From contig JADHRO010000044.1 in NCBI GenBank assembly GCA_016777395.1, forward strand, positions 1 through 11,681: a stretch of DNA of 11,681 nucleotides. The letters run 5' to 3'. Source of the DNA: Chitinophagales bacterium. GTDB taxonomy: Bacteria; Bacteroidota; Bacteroidia; Chitinophagales; UBA8649. Below are positions 1 to 6,090 of the stretch, piece by piece. Each line of letters begins with the position of its first letter. Within the stretch, counting starts at the first letter, position 1. Position numbers and translations under genes: made by a program. The notes beneath the pieces are model-generated. The model was not told the DNA's origin, searched no databases, and was given only the letters and a program-made list of their open reading frames with translations.

Positions 1-495
1 TCCTTTGGCCGAAATACTGAATTGCTTTTCGCTCGCGTAATTCGAAATCCACTTACTTACTTCATAATCACGAATAGCCTTAGACTCCATTGCCGCAGAA
101 GTCTTACTCGCAATCAGTTTTTTAAATATTGTCTTACGCTTGTCTGGATTGTTATGTTTATAGGCTAGAACAAGAATCGTAGAAGGCGTGGGGTTTTTGA
201 TATATTCCTCAAAGTCCCCAAAAGCCGAAAGCTGCTGAGCTTCTTTGACAATTATCAATTGATGGTTAGCCATCATTGGCAGACGACGCGCACTCTCTAC
301 AACTTGAAGAGCGCTAACTTCCTTACCATATAATATTTGAAAATTAAAGGCTTTTTCAGTTTCATTTAAAACGTGCGCTTCAATATAATCAACAACTTCG
401 TCGATATAATAAGACTCATCACCAAATAAAAAATAAATAGGGTGATAAATCTTCTTTTTTAGGTCACTAATAACCTGTGCAAAATCCTGCTTCAA
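1..495 (-). CDS. holA: DNA polymerase III delta subunit, N-terminal part (cut by window edge)
   Basis: Delta subunit of the clamp loader, which opens the sliding clamp and loads it on DNA. The visible 165 residues contain the family's N-terminal pattern: an early YFLFGDE stretch (residues 21-27) followed by YYIDEVVDYI, then ARRLPMM (69-75), then HQLIIVKEAQQL (78-89). This is the degenerate AAA+ domain of HolA, which lacks a working Walker A. The C-terminal half lies beyond base 1. No ATG is available: the reading frame is closed by a TAA a few codons upstream of TTG at 495-493, and that TTG gives MKQDFAQVISDLKKKIY, a good fit to family N-termini. The TTG overlaps the TGA of amn as TTGA, so the two are probably translationally coupled in one mRNA. 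The identity is firm. The TTG start is inferred from the lack of any ATG. Confidence 0.9.
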   Translation of the reverse strand, partial: MKQDFAQVISDLKKKIYHPIYFLFGDESYYIDEVVDYIEAHVLNETEKAFNFQILYGKEVSALQVVESARRLPMMANHQLIIVKEAQQLSAFGDFEEYIKNPTPSTILVLAYKHNNPDKRKTIFKKLIASKTSAAMESKAIRDYEVSKWISNYASEKQFSISAKG

Positions 496-1262
496 AATCT
501 CAAATGCTTAATTGTTAAGCCATCATTTATCAACTGTCTTAATGAATCAATACCCATTTTCAAGTGGAGATCAACATAGTTTGTAGTGATATTTTCATCA
601 CTTTTGGAGGTCTTAACACCATCTGGCACCATGGGTTGATCGGAAACTAATAAAATTGCTCCAGCTGGAATTTTATTAGCAAAAGCAGTTGTGAATATAG
701 TAGCTGTTTCCATATCTATAGCCATGGCTCGTACTCGCTTTAAATATTTTTTAAACTTCTCATCAAACTCCCAAACTCTTCTGTTGGTTGTGTAAACGGT
801 TCCTGTCCAATAATCCATACTAAAGTCACGTATAGTAGTAGATATCGCCTTTTGTAAGGCGAATGCGGGCAGTGAAGGCACCTCTGGTGGGAAATAATCA
901 TTGCTTGTCCCCTCGCCTCTTATTGCCGCTATGGGTAGAACAAAATCACCTAATTTATTTTTCTTCTTCAAGCCTCCGCACTTGCCCAAGAATAAAACCC
1001 CTTTAGGTTTTATTGCAGACAAACAATCCATAACAGTAGCAGCATTGGGGCTACCCATTCCAAAATTAATAATGGTTATTCCTTCCGCTGTAGCCGTTTG
1101 CATAGGCTTATCTTTTCCTATTACATCCACATTGTGCCATTCAGCGAATTTATCAACGTAATTAGAGAAATTAGTTAGCAAAACATACTGACCAAAATCT
1201 GCTAATGCAACACCAGTATAACGCGGCAACCAATTTTCAACTATTTCTTGTTTTGTCTTCAT
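492..1262 (-). CDS. amn: AMP nucleosidase, short Bacteroidota form
   Basis: It is predicted to hydrolyse AMP to adenine and ribose 5-phosphate in the cytoplasm, as part of purine salvage. The 256-residue protein has a nucleoside-phosphorylase fold: a glycine-rich GMGSPNAATVMD segment (residues 68-79), GKCGGL (93-98), TGTVYTTNRR (153-162), the ribose-binding type AIDMETA (181-187, Glu185) and the base-binding type LLVSDQP (204-210, Asp208). The E. coli enzyme is much longer, with an extra N-terminal regulatory domain. That domain is absent here, as in the short form known from Bacteroidota. The ATG at 1262 is kept because it gives a natural N-terminus and leaves 23 bp to the divergent gene. 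The stop overlaps the holA start. A different purine-nucleoside hydrolase or phosphorylase specificity is possible, but the match to the short AMN family is good. Confidence 0.87.
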   Translation of the reverse strand: MKTKQEIVENWLPRYTGVALADFGQYVLLTNFSNYVDKFAEWHNVDVIGKDKPMQTATAEGITIINFGMGSPNAATVMDCLSAIKPKGVLFLGKCGGLKKKNKLGDFVLPIAAIRGEGTSNDYFPPEVPSLPAFALQKAISTTIRDFSMDYWTGTVYTTNRRVWEFDEKFKKYLKRVRAMAIDMETATIFTTAFANKIPAGAILLVSDQPMVPDGVKTSKSDENITTNYVDLHLKMGIDSLRQLINDGLTIKHLRF

Positions 1263-1285
1263 AATCCCTTAATTTAGCAAAAGCT

Positions 1286-1723
1286 ATGAATCTTTCTTTT
1301 CGTAAATATAATTTCAATATCCACAAGCAGGATGATAAGCTATTCATATTTGACGAAGTTAGGAAGAAAAATGTTATTATAACCCCTGAAGAATGGGTAA
1401 GACAGAATTTACTCCACTATTTTTATGAAGATTTAGCTTACCCCAAGAGCAAAATTGCGATAGAAAAGGAATTTATTCTTAATGGCCGAAAAAAACGATT
1501 CGACATGCTTGTTTTTGATAGAGACATGAACCCCTTCTTACTTCTTGAGTGTAAATCACAAGCAGAACCTCTCAATGAAAATGTACTCAGACAATGTTTA
1601 AATTATAACATGAACTTCAAGGTGCCTTATCTCTGCATAAGCAACGGAGACTTCACCTTTTTATGGTCCTTAAAAAAGGGGAAAGCTGAAGTACTGGATA
1701 CCTTCCCCCCGTATCCTAAATAA
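1286..1723 (+). CDS. Stand-alone HsdR N-terminal-like nuclease-domain protein
   Basis: A 145-residue protein made almost entirely of the domain found at the N-terminus of type I restriction R subunits (HSDR_N_2 type). A complete PD-(D/E)xK set is visible: Glu60 in IAIEKEF, Asp73 in KRFDMLVF, Glu88-Cys-Lys90 in LLLECK, and Gln103/Tyr107 in RQCLNYN, matching the QxxxY motif of RecB-like nucleases. No helicase domain follows, and no hsdM or hsdS gene lies nearby, so this is not an ordinary restriction gene. It sits 23 bp from, and divergent to, amn-holA. From memory, similar small proteins lie beside holA in other Bacteroidota, which would suggest a housekeeping nucleic-acid role, but I could not check this. 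A weak -7 box (TAATTTAG, 1270-1277) lies 19 nt downstream of a TTG (1248-1250). DNA binding or cleavage is inference from the motif; the true role is unknown. Confidence 0.85.
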   Translation: MNLSFRKYNFNIHKQDDKLFIFDEVRKKNVIITPEEWVRQNLLHYFYEDLAYPKSKIAIEKEFILNGRKKRFDMLVFDRDMNPFLLLECKSQAEPLNENVLRQCLNYNMNFKVPYLCISNGDFTFLWSLKKGKAEVLDTFPPYPK

Positions 1724-1780
1724 GATGAAACATTTCCTAGCATCACATCACCAAAACTATTAAGTCTTCTTAGTAAAAAA

Positions 1781-1813
1781 TTTGAAACTGGTAATCATAA
1801 CTTTTCATATTTG
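1781..1813 (+). promoter_or_regulatory. Candidate sigma-AB-type promoter in the 1724-2022 gap
   Basis: TTTG (1781-1784), a 21-nt spacer and CATATTTG (1806-1813) match the Bacteroidota -33/-7 pattern TTTG/TAnnTTTG with one mismatch. Transcription would begin near 1818-1820 and could end at the terminator at 1969-2004. No recognised gene lies between, so this could be a small RNA promoter or a chance match in AT-rich DNA. Nothing else in 1724-1968 is convincing. Confidence 0.25.
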
Positions 1814-1968
1814 GTATGAAATTGAATATCTATATAGTTGAATTCAGTTTAACAGCCATTACGTGGCCTAAAAGCTCAACTCATTTGATAGAGAAGGTTT
1901 TTAGCTATGGTAAAAAACGAACAAGCTCTAAGATGGAAAGTTGCTGTCCTTTCTTAAGTATTTACAAT

Positions 1969-2004
1969 AAAAAAGGGGAGCAATAAATTGCTCCCCTTTT
2001 TTTT
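1969..2004. terminator. Bidirectional intrinsic terminator
   Basis: A perfect 15-bp inverted repeat: AAAAAAGGGGAGCAA (1969-1983), a TAAA loop, and TTGCTCCCCTTTTTT (1988-2002) with T continuing to 2004. The A and T tracts at both ends make it work in either direction. On the minus strand it lies 18 nt past the stop of the small lipoprotein gene and is clearly its terminator. On the plus strand the nearest recognised gene ends about 245 nt upstream. Confidence 0.92.
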
Positions 2005-2022
2005 AAAATCATACGATCAGTC

Positions 2023-2289
2023 TTACTCAGCCATTTCTTCTGCAGCTTCTTCTACAGCTTCAACAGCAGCTTCAGTAGCTTCAGTAGCTTCTTCCATTGC
2101 ATCTTCAACCATAGCTTCAGCTTCTTCTACAGCTTCTTCTACAGCTTCACCAGCATCTTCTACAGCTTCCATTGCATCTTCAACAACTTCTACTGAATCC
2201 TCAACAACTGTATCCGTTGCTTCGTCTGCTTGCTGGCATGAAAATGTTAATAATCCGGCAGCAACTAATAAAAAAGATAATTTTTTCAT
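2023..2289 (-). CDS. Small Ala/Glu-rich acidic lipoprotein of unknown function
   Basis: An 88-residue protein with a lipoprotein signal (MKKLSFLLVAAGLL then lipobox TFSC, Cys18). The mature chain of 71 residues is built from Ala, Glu, Asp, Val, Thr and Met in repeating VEDAMEAVEDA / VEEAVEEAEA units. About 29 of 71 residues are acidic. It has no Lys, Arg or His and no aromatic residue. It should form one long, highly negative helix anchored by lipid. The first residues after the cysteine (QQADE) put acidic residues at +4 and +5, faintly like the surface-export signals of Bacteroidota lipoproteins, so outer-leaflet display is possible but unproven. It has a possible -7 box upstream and a strong terminator just downstream, so it can be a one-gene unit behind der. 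Proteins of this composition are common in the phylum, but I know no function for them. The open frame on the opposite strand is a shadow of the repeats. Confidence 0.85.
   Translation of the reverse strand: MKKLSFLLVAAGLLTFSCQQADEATDTVVEDSVEVVEDAMEAVEDAGEAVEEAVEEAEAMVEDAMEEATEATEAAVEAVEEAAEEMAE
2026..2202 (-). repeat. Degenerate short tandem repeats within the lipoprotein gene
   Basis: Read on the plus strand, the segment is a run of imperfect units such as CTTCTACAGCTTC and CAGTAGCTTCAGTAGCTTC, all in frame. They encode VEEA/VEDA/ATEA repeats (residues 30-88). Units are near-identical but not uniform, as in a coding minisatellite that grows and shrinks in whole codons. Confidence 0.75.
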
Positions 2290-2325
2290 TTTAATTTGTT
2301 TTAGTGTTTTTATGAATATTCTCCC

Positions 2326-2333
2326 TAAAGATA
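2326..2333 (-). promoter_or_regulatory. Possible -7 box for the acidic lipoprotein gene
   Basis: Minus-strand TATCTTTA, one base off TAnnTTTG, lies in the 68-bp gap after der and would give a leader of about 30 nt. No TTTG/TTG is found at the expected -33 spacing, so support is weak. Confidence 0.3.
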
Positions 2334-2357
2334 AAAATTTATTACTTCTATAAAAAT

Positions 2358-3665
2358 TTATTTCTCTCTGAAGAAAATATTTATTGGAACTCCTGTAAAA
2401 TTATACTTATTTCGGATTTGATTTTCTAAGAAGTTTTTGTAAGCGTCCCTGATATATTTTGGATTACTGCAGAAAAAAGCAAACGAAGGTGTGGTCGCGG
2501 GAAGTTGTGTAACAAACTTGATATTAATACTCTTTCCTTTTACTACAGGCGGCTGATTACGTTCAATAACCTTCAACAAATAATCATTTAATTTGGAGGT
2601 AGGGATTTTACGTTTCTTGTTTTCATATACATCCAAAGCATAATCCAAGACCTTTAAAACACGCTGCTTCTCTGATACTGAAATAAAAACTATGGGCACA
2701 TCTCGGAAAGGAGCAATTCGACTTCGAATCATTTCTTCATATTCCTTTACGGTATTAGCTGTTTTATCAAGAACTAAATCCCACTTATTTACCGCAATCA
2801 CAATCCCTCTCTTCTTTCTAGCAGCCAATGCAAATATGCTTATATCCTGAGCTGTTACTCCTTTTGAAGCATCAATCATTAAGACGCAAACATCAGACTC
2901 ATCTAAAGCTTTAATTGCCCGAATAACCGAATAAAACTCTAGGTTTTCATGAACCTTAGATTTTTTTCTGATGCCAGCAGTATCTATTAAAAGAATATCC
3001 TTATTAAATTTGGTAAATCGTGTATGAATAGAATCGCGCGTTGTACCCGCAATCTCCGTTACTACATTTCTTTCCTCTCCTACAAACACATTGACAATAG
3101 AAGACTTACCAGCATTTGGCTGACCTATAATTGCAAGTTTTGGCACATCCTCTTCCTTATAGTCCTCATCTATTTTCTCCATATCCTGAATGATAGCGTC
3201 CATTAAGTCGCCCGTTCCACTGCCATTGATTGATGATAAAGCAAATAATTGCTCAACACCTAATGAATAAAACTCATTACTATCCAATAAGCGTTGATGA
3301 TTATCCACTTTATTTACAACTAGAAGTATTGGTTTATCCCATTTTCTTAACATCGCTGCAATTTCGTCATCCAGGTAAGTAATACCTGTAGTTACATCCA
3401 CCACAAAAAGAAGCACATTCGCCTCTTGCATCGCAATTTTAACTTGATCTCGAATTGCCGATTCAAAAATATCCTCCGAATTAGGGACAAATCCACCGGT
3501 ATCGATTAAATTGAATCGAATTCCTCCCCACTCCGACTCTCCGTATACCCTATCACGAGTAACGCCACTTTGATCATCAACTATTGATTTTCGTTGTCCT
3601 GTAATTCGATTAAAAAGTGTTGACTTGCCTACATTAGGTCTTCCAACTATTGCTACTGTATCCAT
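2358..3665 (-). CDS. der: Ribosome-assembly GTPase Der (EngA), tandem G domains
   Basis: Essential GTPase that acts in late assembly of the 50S subunit. The 435 residues show two consecutive G domains and a C-terminal KH-like domain. Domain 1 has GRPNVGKS (residues 8-15), DTGG (55-58) and NKVD (118-121). Domain 2 has GQPNAGKS (181-188), DTAG (228-231) and NKWD (293-296). The KH-like part runs from about 355 to the end at FFREK. Length is normal for the family, and all nucleotide-binding motifs are intact. I start at ATG 3665 (MDTVAIVGRPN) rather than the in-frame TTG at 3677. That TTG lies inside a perfect TAnnTTTG promoter box, and family N-termini begin right before VAIVGRPN. The gene follows rluE on the same strand after a 63-bp gap and has its own likely promoter. 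Confidence 0.97.
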   Translation of the reverse strand: MDTVAIVGRPNVGKSTLFNRITGQRKSIVDDQSGVTRDRVYGESEWGGIRFNLIDTGGFVPNSEDIFESAIRDQVKIAMQEANVLLFVVDVTTGITYLDDEIAAMLRKWDKPILLVVNKVDNHQRLLDSNEFYSLGVEQLFALSSINGSGTGDLMDAIIQDMEKIDEDYKEEDVPKLAIIGQPNAGKSSIVNVFVGEERNVVTEIAGTTRDSIHTRFTKFNKDILLIDTAGIRKKSKVHENLEFYSVIRAIKALDESDVCVLMIDASKGVTAQDISIFALAARKKRGIVIAVNKWDLVLDKTANTVKEYEEMIRSRIAPFRDVPIVFISVSEKQRVLKVLDYALDVYENKKRKIPTSKLNDYLLKVIERNQPPVVKGKSINIKFVTQLPATTPSFAFFCSNPKYIRDAYKNFLENQIRNKYNFTGVPINIFFREK

Positions 3666-3674
3666 AATTCGGAG

Positions 3675-3682
3675 CAAAGATA
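3675..3682 (-). promoter_or_regulatory. -7 promoter box for der
   Basis: Minus-strand TATCTTTG is a perfect match to the Bacteroidota -7 consensus TAnnTTTG and ends 9 nt before the der ATG, so the leader would be only a few nucleotides. No clear -33 TTTG is seen at 19-21 nt upstream. Confidence 0.5.
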
Positions 3683-3728
3683 AGCTAAAAACAATGACAT
3701 AGTACCTCTTTTGCTTACTATGCTGAGG

Positions 3729-4295
3729 CTATAAATTAAACAACTCTTGAACGCTTCTTACCGGAAGATCCAAGCAGATGTCGTCAACCCGATATCTAAC
3801 CAAGCGTAATGTTGGAAAACCCATGGCATAGGTCATTTTTCGAACTTGACGGAATTTACCTTCTCGTAAGGTTATTGATATCCATGAACTAGGTCCATGA
3901 TCTTCATTATGAATTTTTCGATTCTCTAGTGGTAAATGATTCGGATGATTAATCTTCATTACTTTGCACGGCAAGGTTCGATACTTCATTCCATTTAAAC
4001 CAATTTCAACGCCACTAGCTAGCTCCGCAATGGCGTCCTTTGTAATTTCACCTTGCACTTGGACGTAATACTCTTTTTCTACTTTCTTGCTTCTTATGGC
4101 TTCACTTACCTTCCCATTCGTAGTAAGAAGCAACAAACCTTCAGAATTTTCATCCAAGCGACCTATGGCCATAGTACCTTGGGGAAAATCATAATACTCA
4201 CCTAACAAGTGCTTACTGCCCTTCCTTTTACCTTCGTAAATAAACTGACTTAGGCAGTTATATGGTTTATGAAATTTAAAATGACGATGATTCAT
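3729..4295 (-). CDS. rluE: 23S rRNA pseudouridine synthase, RluE type
   Basis: Isomerises a uridine in 23S rRNA; the E. coli counterpart modifies U2457 at the peptidyl-transferase centre. The 188 residues begin with FKFHKPYNCLSQF (residues 6-18), close to the RluE start FNKPYNVLPQF. They carry the catalytic loop GRLDENSEGLLLL (45-57, catalytic Asp48), then KEYYVQVQGE, ITLREGKFRQVRKM (141-154) and GFPTLRLVRYR (159-169), all hallmarks of the RsuA/RluB/E/F group. There is no S4 domain, as in RluE and unlike RluB or RsuA. The frame extends upstream to an ATG at 4430. That extension is rejected because it has no family similarity and runs through the divergent gene's promoter and N-terminus. Exact target specificity is inferred from the closest subfamily. 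Confidence 0.92.
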   Translation of the reverse strand: MNHRHFKFHKPYNCLSQFIYEGKRKGSKHLLGEYYDFPQGTMAIGRLDENSEGLLLLTTNGKVSEAIRSKKVEKEYYVQVQGEITKDAIAELASGVEIGLNGMKYRTLPCKVMKINHPNHLPLENRKIHNEDHGPSSWISITLREGKFRQVRKMTYAMGFPTLRLVRYRVDDICLDLPVRSVQELFNL

Positions 4296-4306
4296 GCTTG
4301 TAAAAC

Positions 4307-4314
4307 TAAAGCTA
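4307..4314 (-). promoter_or_regulatory. Possible -7 box for rluE
   Basis: Minus-strand TAGCTTTA, one base off TAnnTTTG, sits 11 nt before the rluE ATG in the 46-bp divergent gap. It lies 14 bp from the opposite-strand box of the neighbouring gene, so the two promoters would share the same short stretch. There is no -33 match. Confidence 0.3.
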
Positions 4315-4328
4315 TTTGCGCATTTACC

Positions 4329-4336
4329 TATCTTTG
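4329..4336 (+). promoter_or_regulatory. -7 promoter box abutting the ATG of the charged helical protein gene
   Basis: TATCTTTG is a perfect TAnnTTTG match and ends 5 nt before the ATG at 4342. Transcription would start at or next to the ATG, predicting a leaderless mRNA. A -33 TTTG at the usual spacing is not evident. Confidence 0.5.
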
Positions 4337-4341
4337 GATTT

Positions 4342-4827
4342 ATGCAAACAGCTACAATAACGGAAATTAAGAAGGCCTTAAACCAATCTACCCAATCGGA
4401 ATTGGTCGATATGTGTATCCATTTATCCAAATTTAAGAAAGAAACTAAGGAGCTTATTACCTACCTCTTGTTTGAAGCAAGTGATGAACGCAGCTACATT
4501 ACTGGCGTTAAGAAAGAAATAGATGAGCTATTCGAGGAATTGAATACCTCTAATTTCTATTTTATTAAAAAGGGGGTGCGCAAAACATTAAGAAGAACAA
4601 AAATATATATTCGATACTCCAAAAAAAGAGAAACTGAGTTAGAGCTAATCTTACATTTCTGTCTAAAATTAGCCCAGCTATCACCATCTATTAAGCGAAA
4701 CAATATTCTTTTAAACATTTTTGATAGAGAGTTAATGCGTATGGAAAAATTAGTGCTCAAACTTCACGAAGATTTACAATATGACTACCGCAATGAGATT
4801 AAACACCTCAGGAGTTTAATTATTTAA
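4342..4827 (+). CDS. Uncharacterised charged helical protein, divergent from rluE
   Basis: I do not recognise a named function. The 161-residue protein has no signal peptide or membrane segment and is rich in Lys, Arg, Glu and Leu throughout, which predicts an all-helical cytoplasmic protein. A conserved-looking core runs through ELVDMCIHLSKFKKETKELITYLLFEA (residues 20-46), then ELNTSNFYFIKKGVRKTLRR (66-85), then a Leu-rich helical half. I recall similar proteins next to RNA-modification genes in Flavobacteriia, but I could not check this. The start at 4342 is preferred over the in-frame ATG at 4294, because the latter overlaps the rluE start codon and its extension crosses the perfect -7 box. 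The basic, helical character would suit nucleic-acid or ribosome binding; that is inference. The stop overlaps that of the convergent permease gene by 4 bp. Confidence 0.8.
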   Translation: MQTATITEIKKALNQSTQSELVDMCIHLSKFKKETKELITYLLFEASDERSYITGVKKEIDELFEELNTSNFYFIKKGVRKTLRRTKIYIRYSKKRETELELILHFCLKLAQLSPSIKRNNILLNIFDRELMRMEKLVLKLHEDLQYDYRNEIKHLRSLII

Positions 4828-6089
4828 CTTCTTATAGCATCCACCGGCTTCATATTGGCCGCCATTATTGCAGGGATTATTCCAGACAGCAATCCTACGC
4901 TAATAGAGATAAATAATCCTAGGCTTAAGTTAAAAAACGAAATTTGGAAACTAAGGTCACTGTCTTGCATGGCAAAATTGATCAAACTGAATAGTGAAAA
5001 TACCATAAGAAGTCCAAAAAGACCACCAATCAAACATAAGATGATTGCTTCAATTATAAACTCAAGTAAAATATAATACTTCTTTGCTCCTAGCGCCTTT
5101 TTAATCCCTATTATATTGGTTCGCTCCCTTACTGATACAAACATAATATTGGCCACTCCGAAAGCACCTACAATTAAGGAGAAAATTCCAATAACAAATC
5201 CTGCTATGTAAATAAAATTAAATACTTTATCGAACACACCCGTTATCAAACTAATTTTATTTAGGGAAAAATTATCATCTTGCTTCGGATTCAATTTCCT
5301 TGCTATACGCATCCTTCCAACAAGTTCAGCTTGTAGTTCGGAGAGCTCTATCCCCTCTTTTGCTTTAACCAAAATAGAAGGACCCGATTCAAACGGCGGA
5401 TTCATATTACTAGCAGCGAAATTATCGGTAATATACAAGGTGTTATCTAATCCAAAATTTGCATTTATTCCAAGAACATCTTGCCCTTCCTTCGCCATTA
5501 CTCCTATTACTTTGAGATCGATTCCAGCAAATCGCAAAGTCTGTCCAACAGCCTTTTGCGGATCTCCAAAAAAATATTCTGCTAGATCATAACCGAGCAA
5601 TGAGCCATTCTGTAAACTGTTAAACTCAAGTTCACTAAAATATCTACCAGTTGCAAAATCCATATCCCTAACCTTATTATAATCTTGCGTGATGCCAAAA
5701 ATAGAAATTTTTTCAAGTTGATCACCTTGATACTGAACAGTTCCAGATTGAACCCATCGCCACAATGCCATCGATTCAGCAGTTTTCACTTTTCCATTAA
5801 TCGCATAATAGTCTTTCCGAGACACCTCTGGTCTTTGAACGAACTTCCACCAGGGGTAATCCTCTACCATCAGCCATGGCCATTTGTTAACATAAATAAT
5901 ATTATTACCCAGAGAGTCGACGCTTTGTCTTAAATTTTTCTCTAAAGAATCTACGGCAGAAAATACTGAAATCAAGCATAAAATAGCAATAGAAATACCT
6001 AATAAGGATAGAAATGCTCTAAACTTATTGCTCAATAATTCCTTGATTGACAACAGTATACTTTCTAGTGAAATCTTGAGCCAAATCAT
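4824..6089 (-). CDS. MacB/FtsX-family ABC transporter permease
   Basis: Inner-membrane permease of the MacB type, which moves substrates or force across the periplasm rather than importing solutes. The 421 residues show the family layout: a cytoplasmic N-terminus, one membrane helix (about 26-46), a large periplasmic domain (about 47-290), and three C-terminal helices (about 292-318, 342-372, 385-410). Between the second and third helices is the typical coupling segment NIMFVSVRERTNIIGIKKAL (314-333). The end, ANMKPVDAIR, is also characteristic. No ATPase gene lies in the window, so the partner is encoded elsewhere. The gene begins one base after the stop of the T9SS-exported protein, so the two are almost certainly co-transcribed and probably translationally coupled. 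Its stop overlaps the convergent gene at TTAA. The substrate cannot be told from sequence. Confidence 0.92.
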   Translation of the reverse strand: MIWLKISLESILLSIKELLSNKFRAFLSLLGISIAILCLISVFSAVDSLEKNLRQSVDSLGNNIIYVNKWPWLMVEDYPWWKFVQRPEVSRKDYYAINGKVKTAESMALWRWVQSGTVQYQGDQLEKISIFGITQDYNKVRDMDFATGRYFSELEFNSLQNGSLLGYDLAEYFFGDPQKAVGQTLRFAGIDLKVIGVMAKEGQDVLGINANFGLDNTLYITDNFAASNMNPPFESGPSILVKAKEGIELSELQAELVGRMRIARKLNPKQDDNFSLNKISLITGVFDKVFNFIYIAGFVIGIFSLIVGAFGVANIMFVSVRERTNIIGIKKALGAKKYYILLEFIIEAIILCLIGGLFGLLMVFSLFSLINFAMQDSDLSFQISFFNLSLGLFISISVGLLSGIIPAIMAANMKPVDAIRS

Positions 6090-6090
6090 C

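Noticed and set aside
901..1161. Plus-strand open frame opposite amn, and similar ones at 3024-3206, 4855-5076 and 5685-5933
   Set aside because: Each lies wholly inside a well-supported minus-strand gene and shows no protein family features.
1286..1723. Part of a type I restriction-modification or defence island
   Set aside because: No hsdM, hsdS or helicase domain, no mobile element, and only housekeeping neighbours.
1816..1986. 56-codon plus-strand open frame (MKLNIYIVEFSL...)
   Set aside because: It has no recognisable family, runs into the left arm of the terminator stem and stops in its loop, and has no leader behind the nearby promoter-like box. Probably chance.
1988..2353. Ser/Ala-rich plus-strand open frame of 121 codons
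   Set aside because: Antisense shadow of the acidic lipoprotein repeats. Its start lies in the terminator, and the minus-strand frame has a proper signal peptide and lipobox.
3666..3677. TTG start adding four residues to Der
   Set aside because: The TTG lies within the perfect -7 box TATCTTTG, and the ATG at 3665 gives the usual family N-terminus.
4294..4341. Upstream ATG for the charged helical protein
   Set aside because: It overlaps the rluE start codon, and the extension crosses the -7 box directly before ATG 4342.
4296..4430. Longer RluE frame starting at 4430
   Set aside because: The extra 45 residues lack family similarity and overlap the promoter and coding start of the divergent gene.
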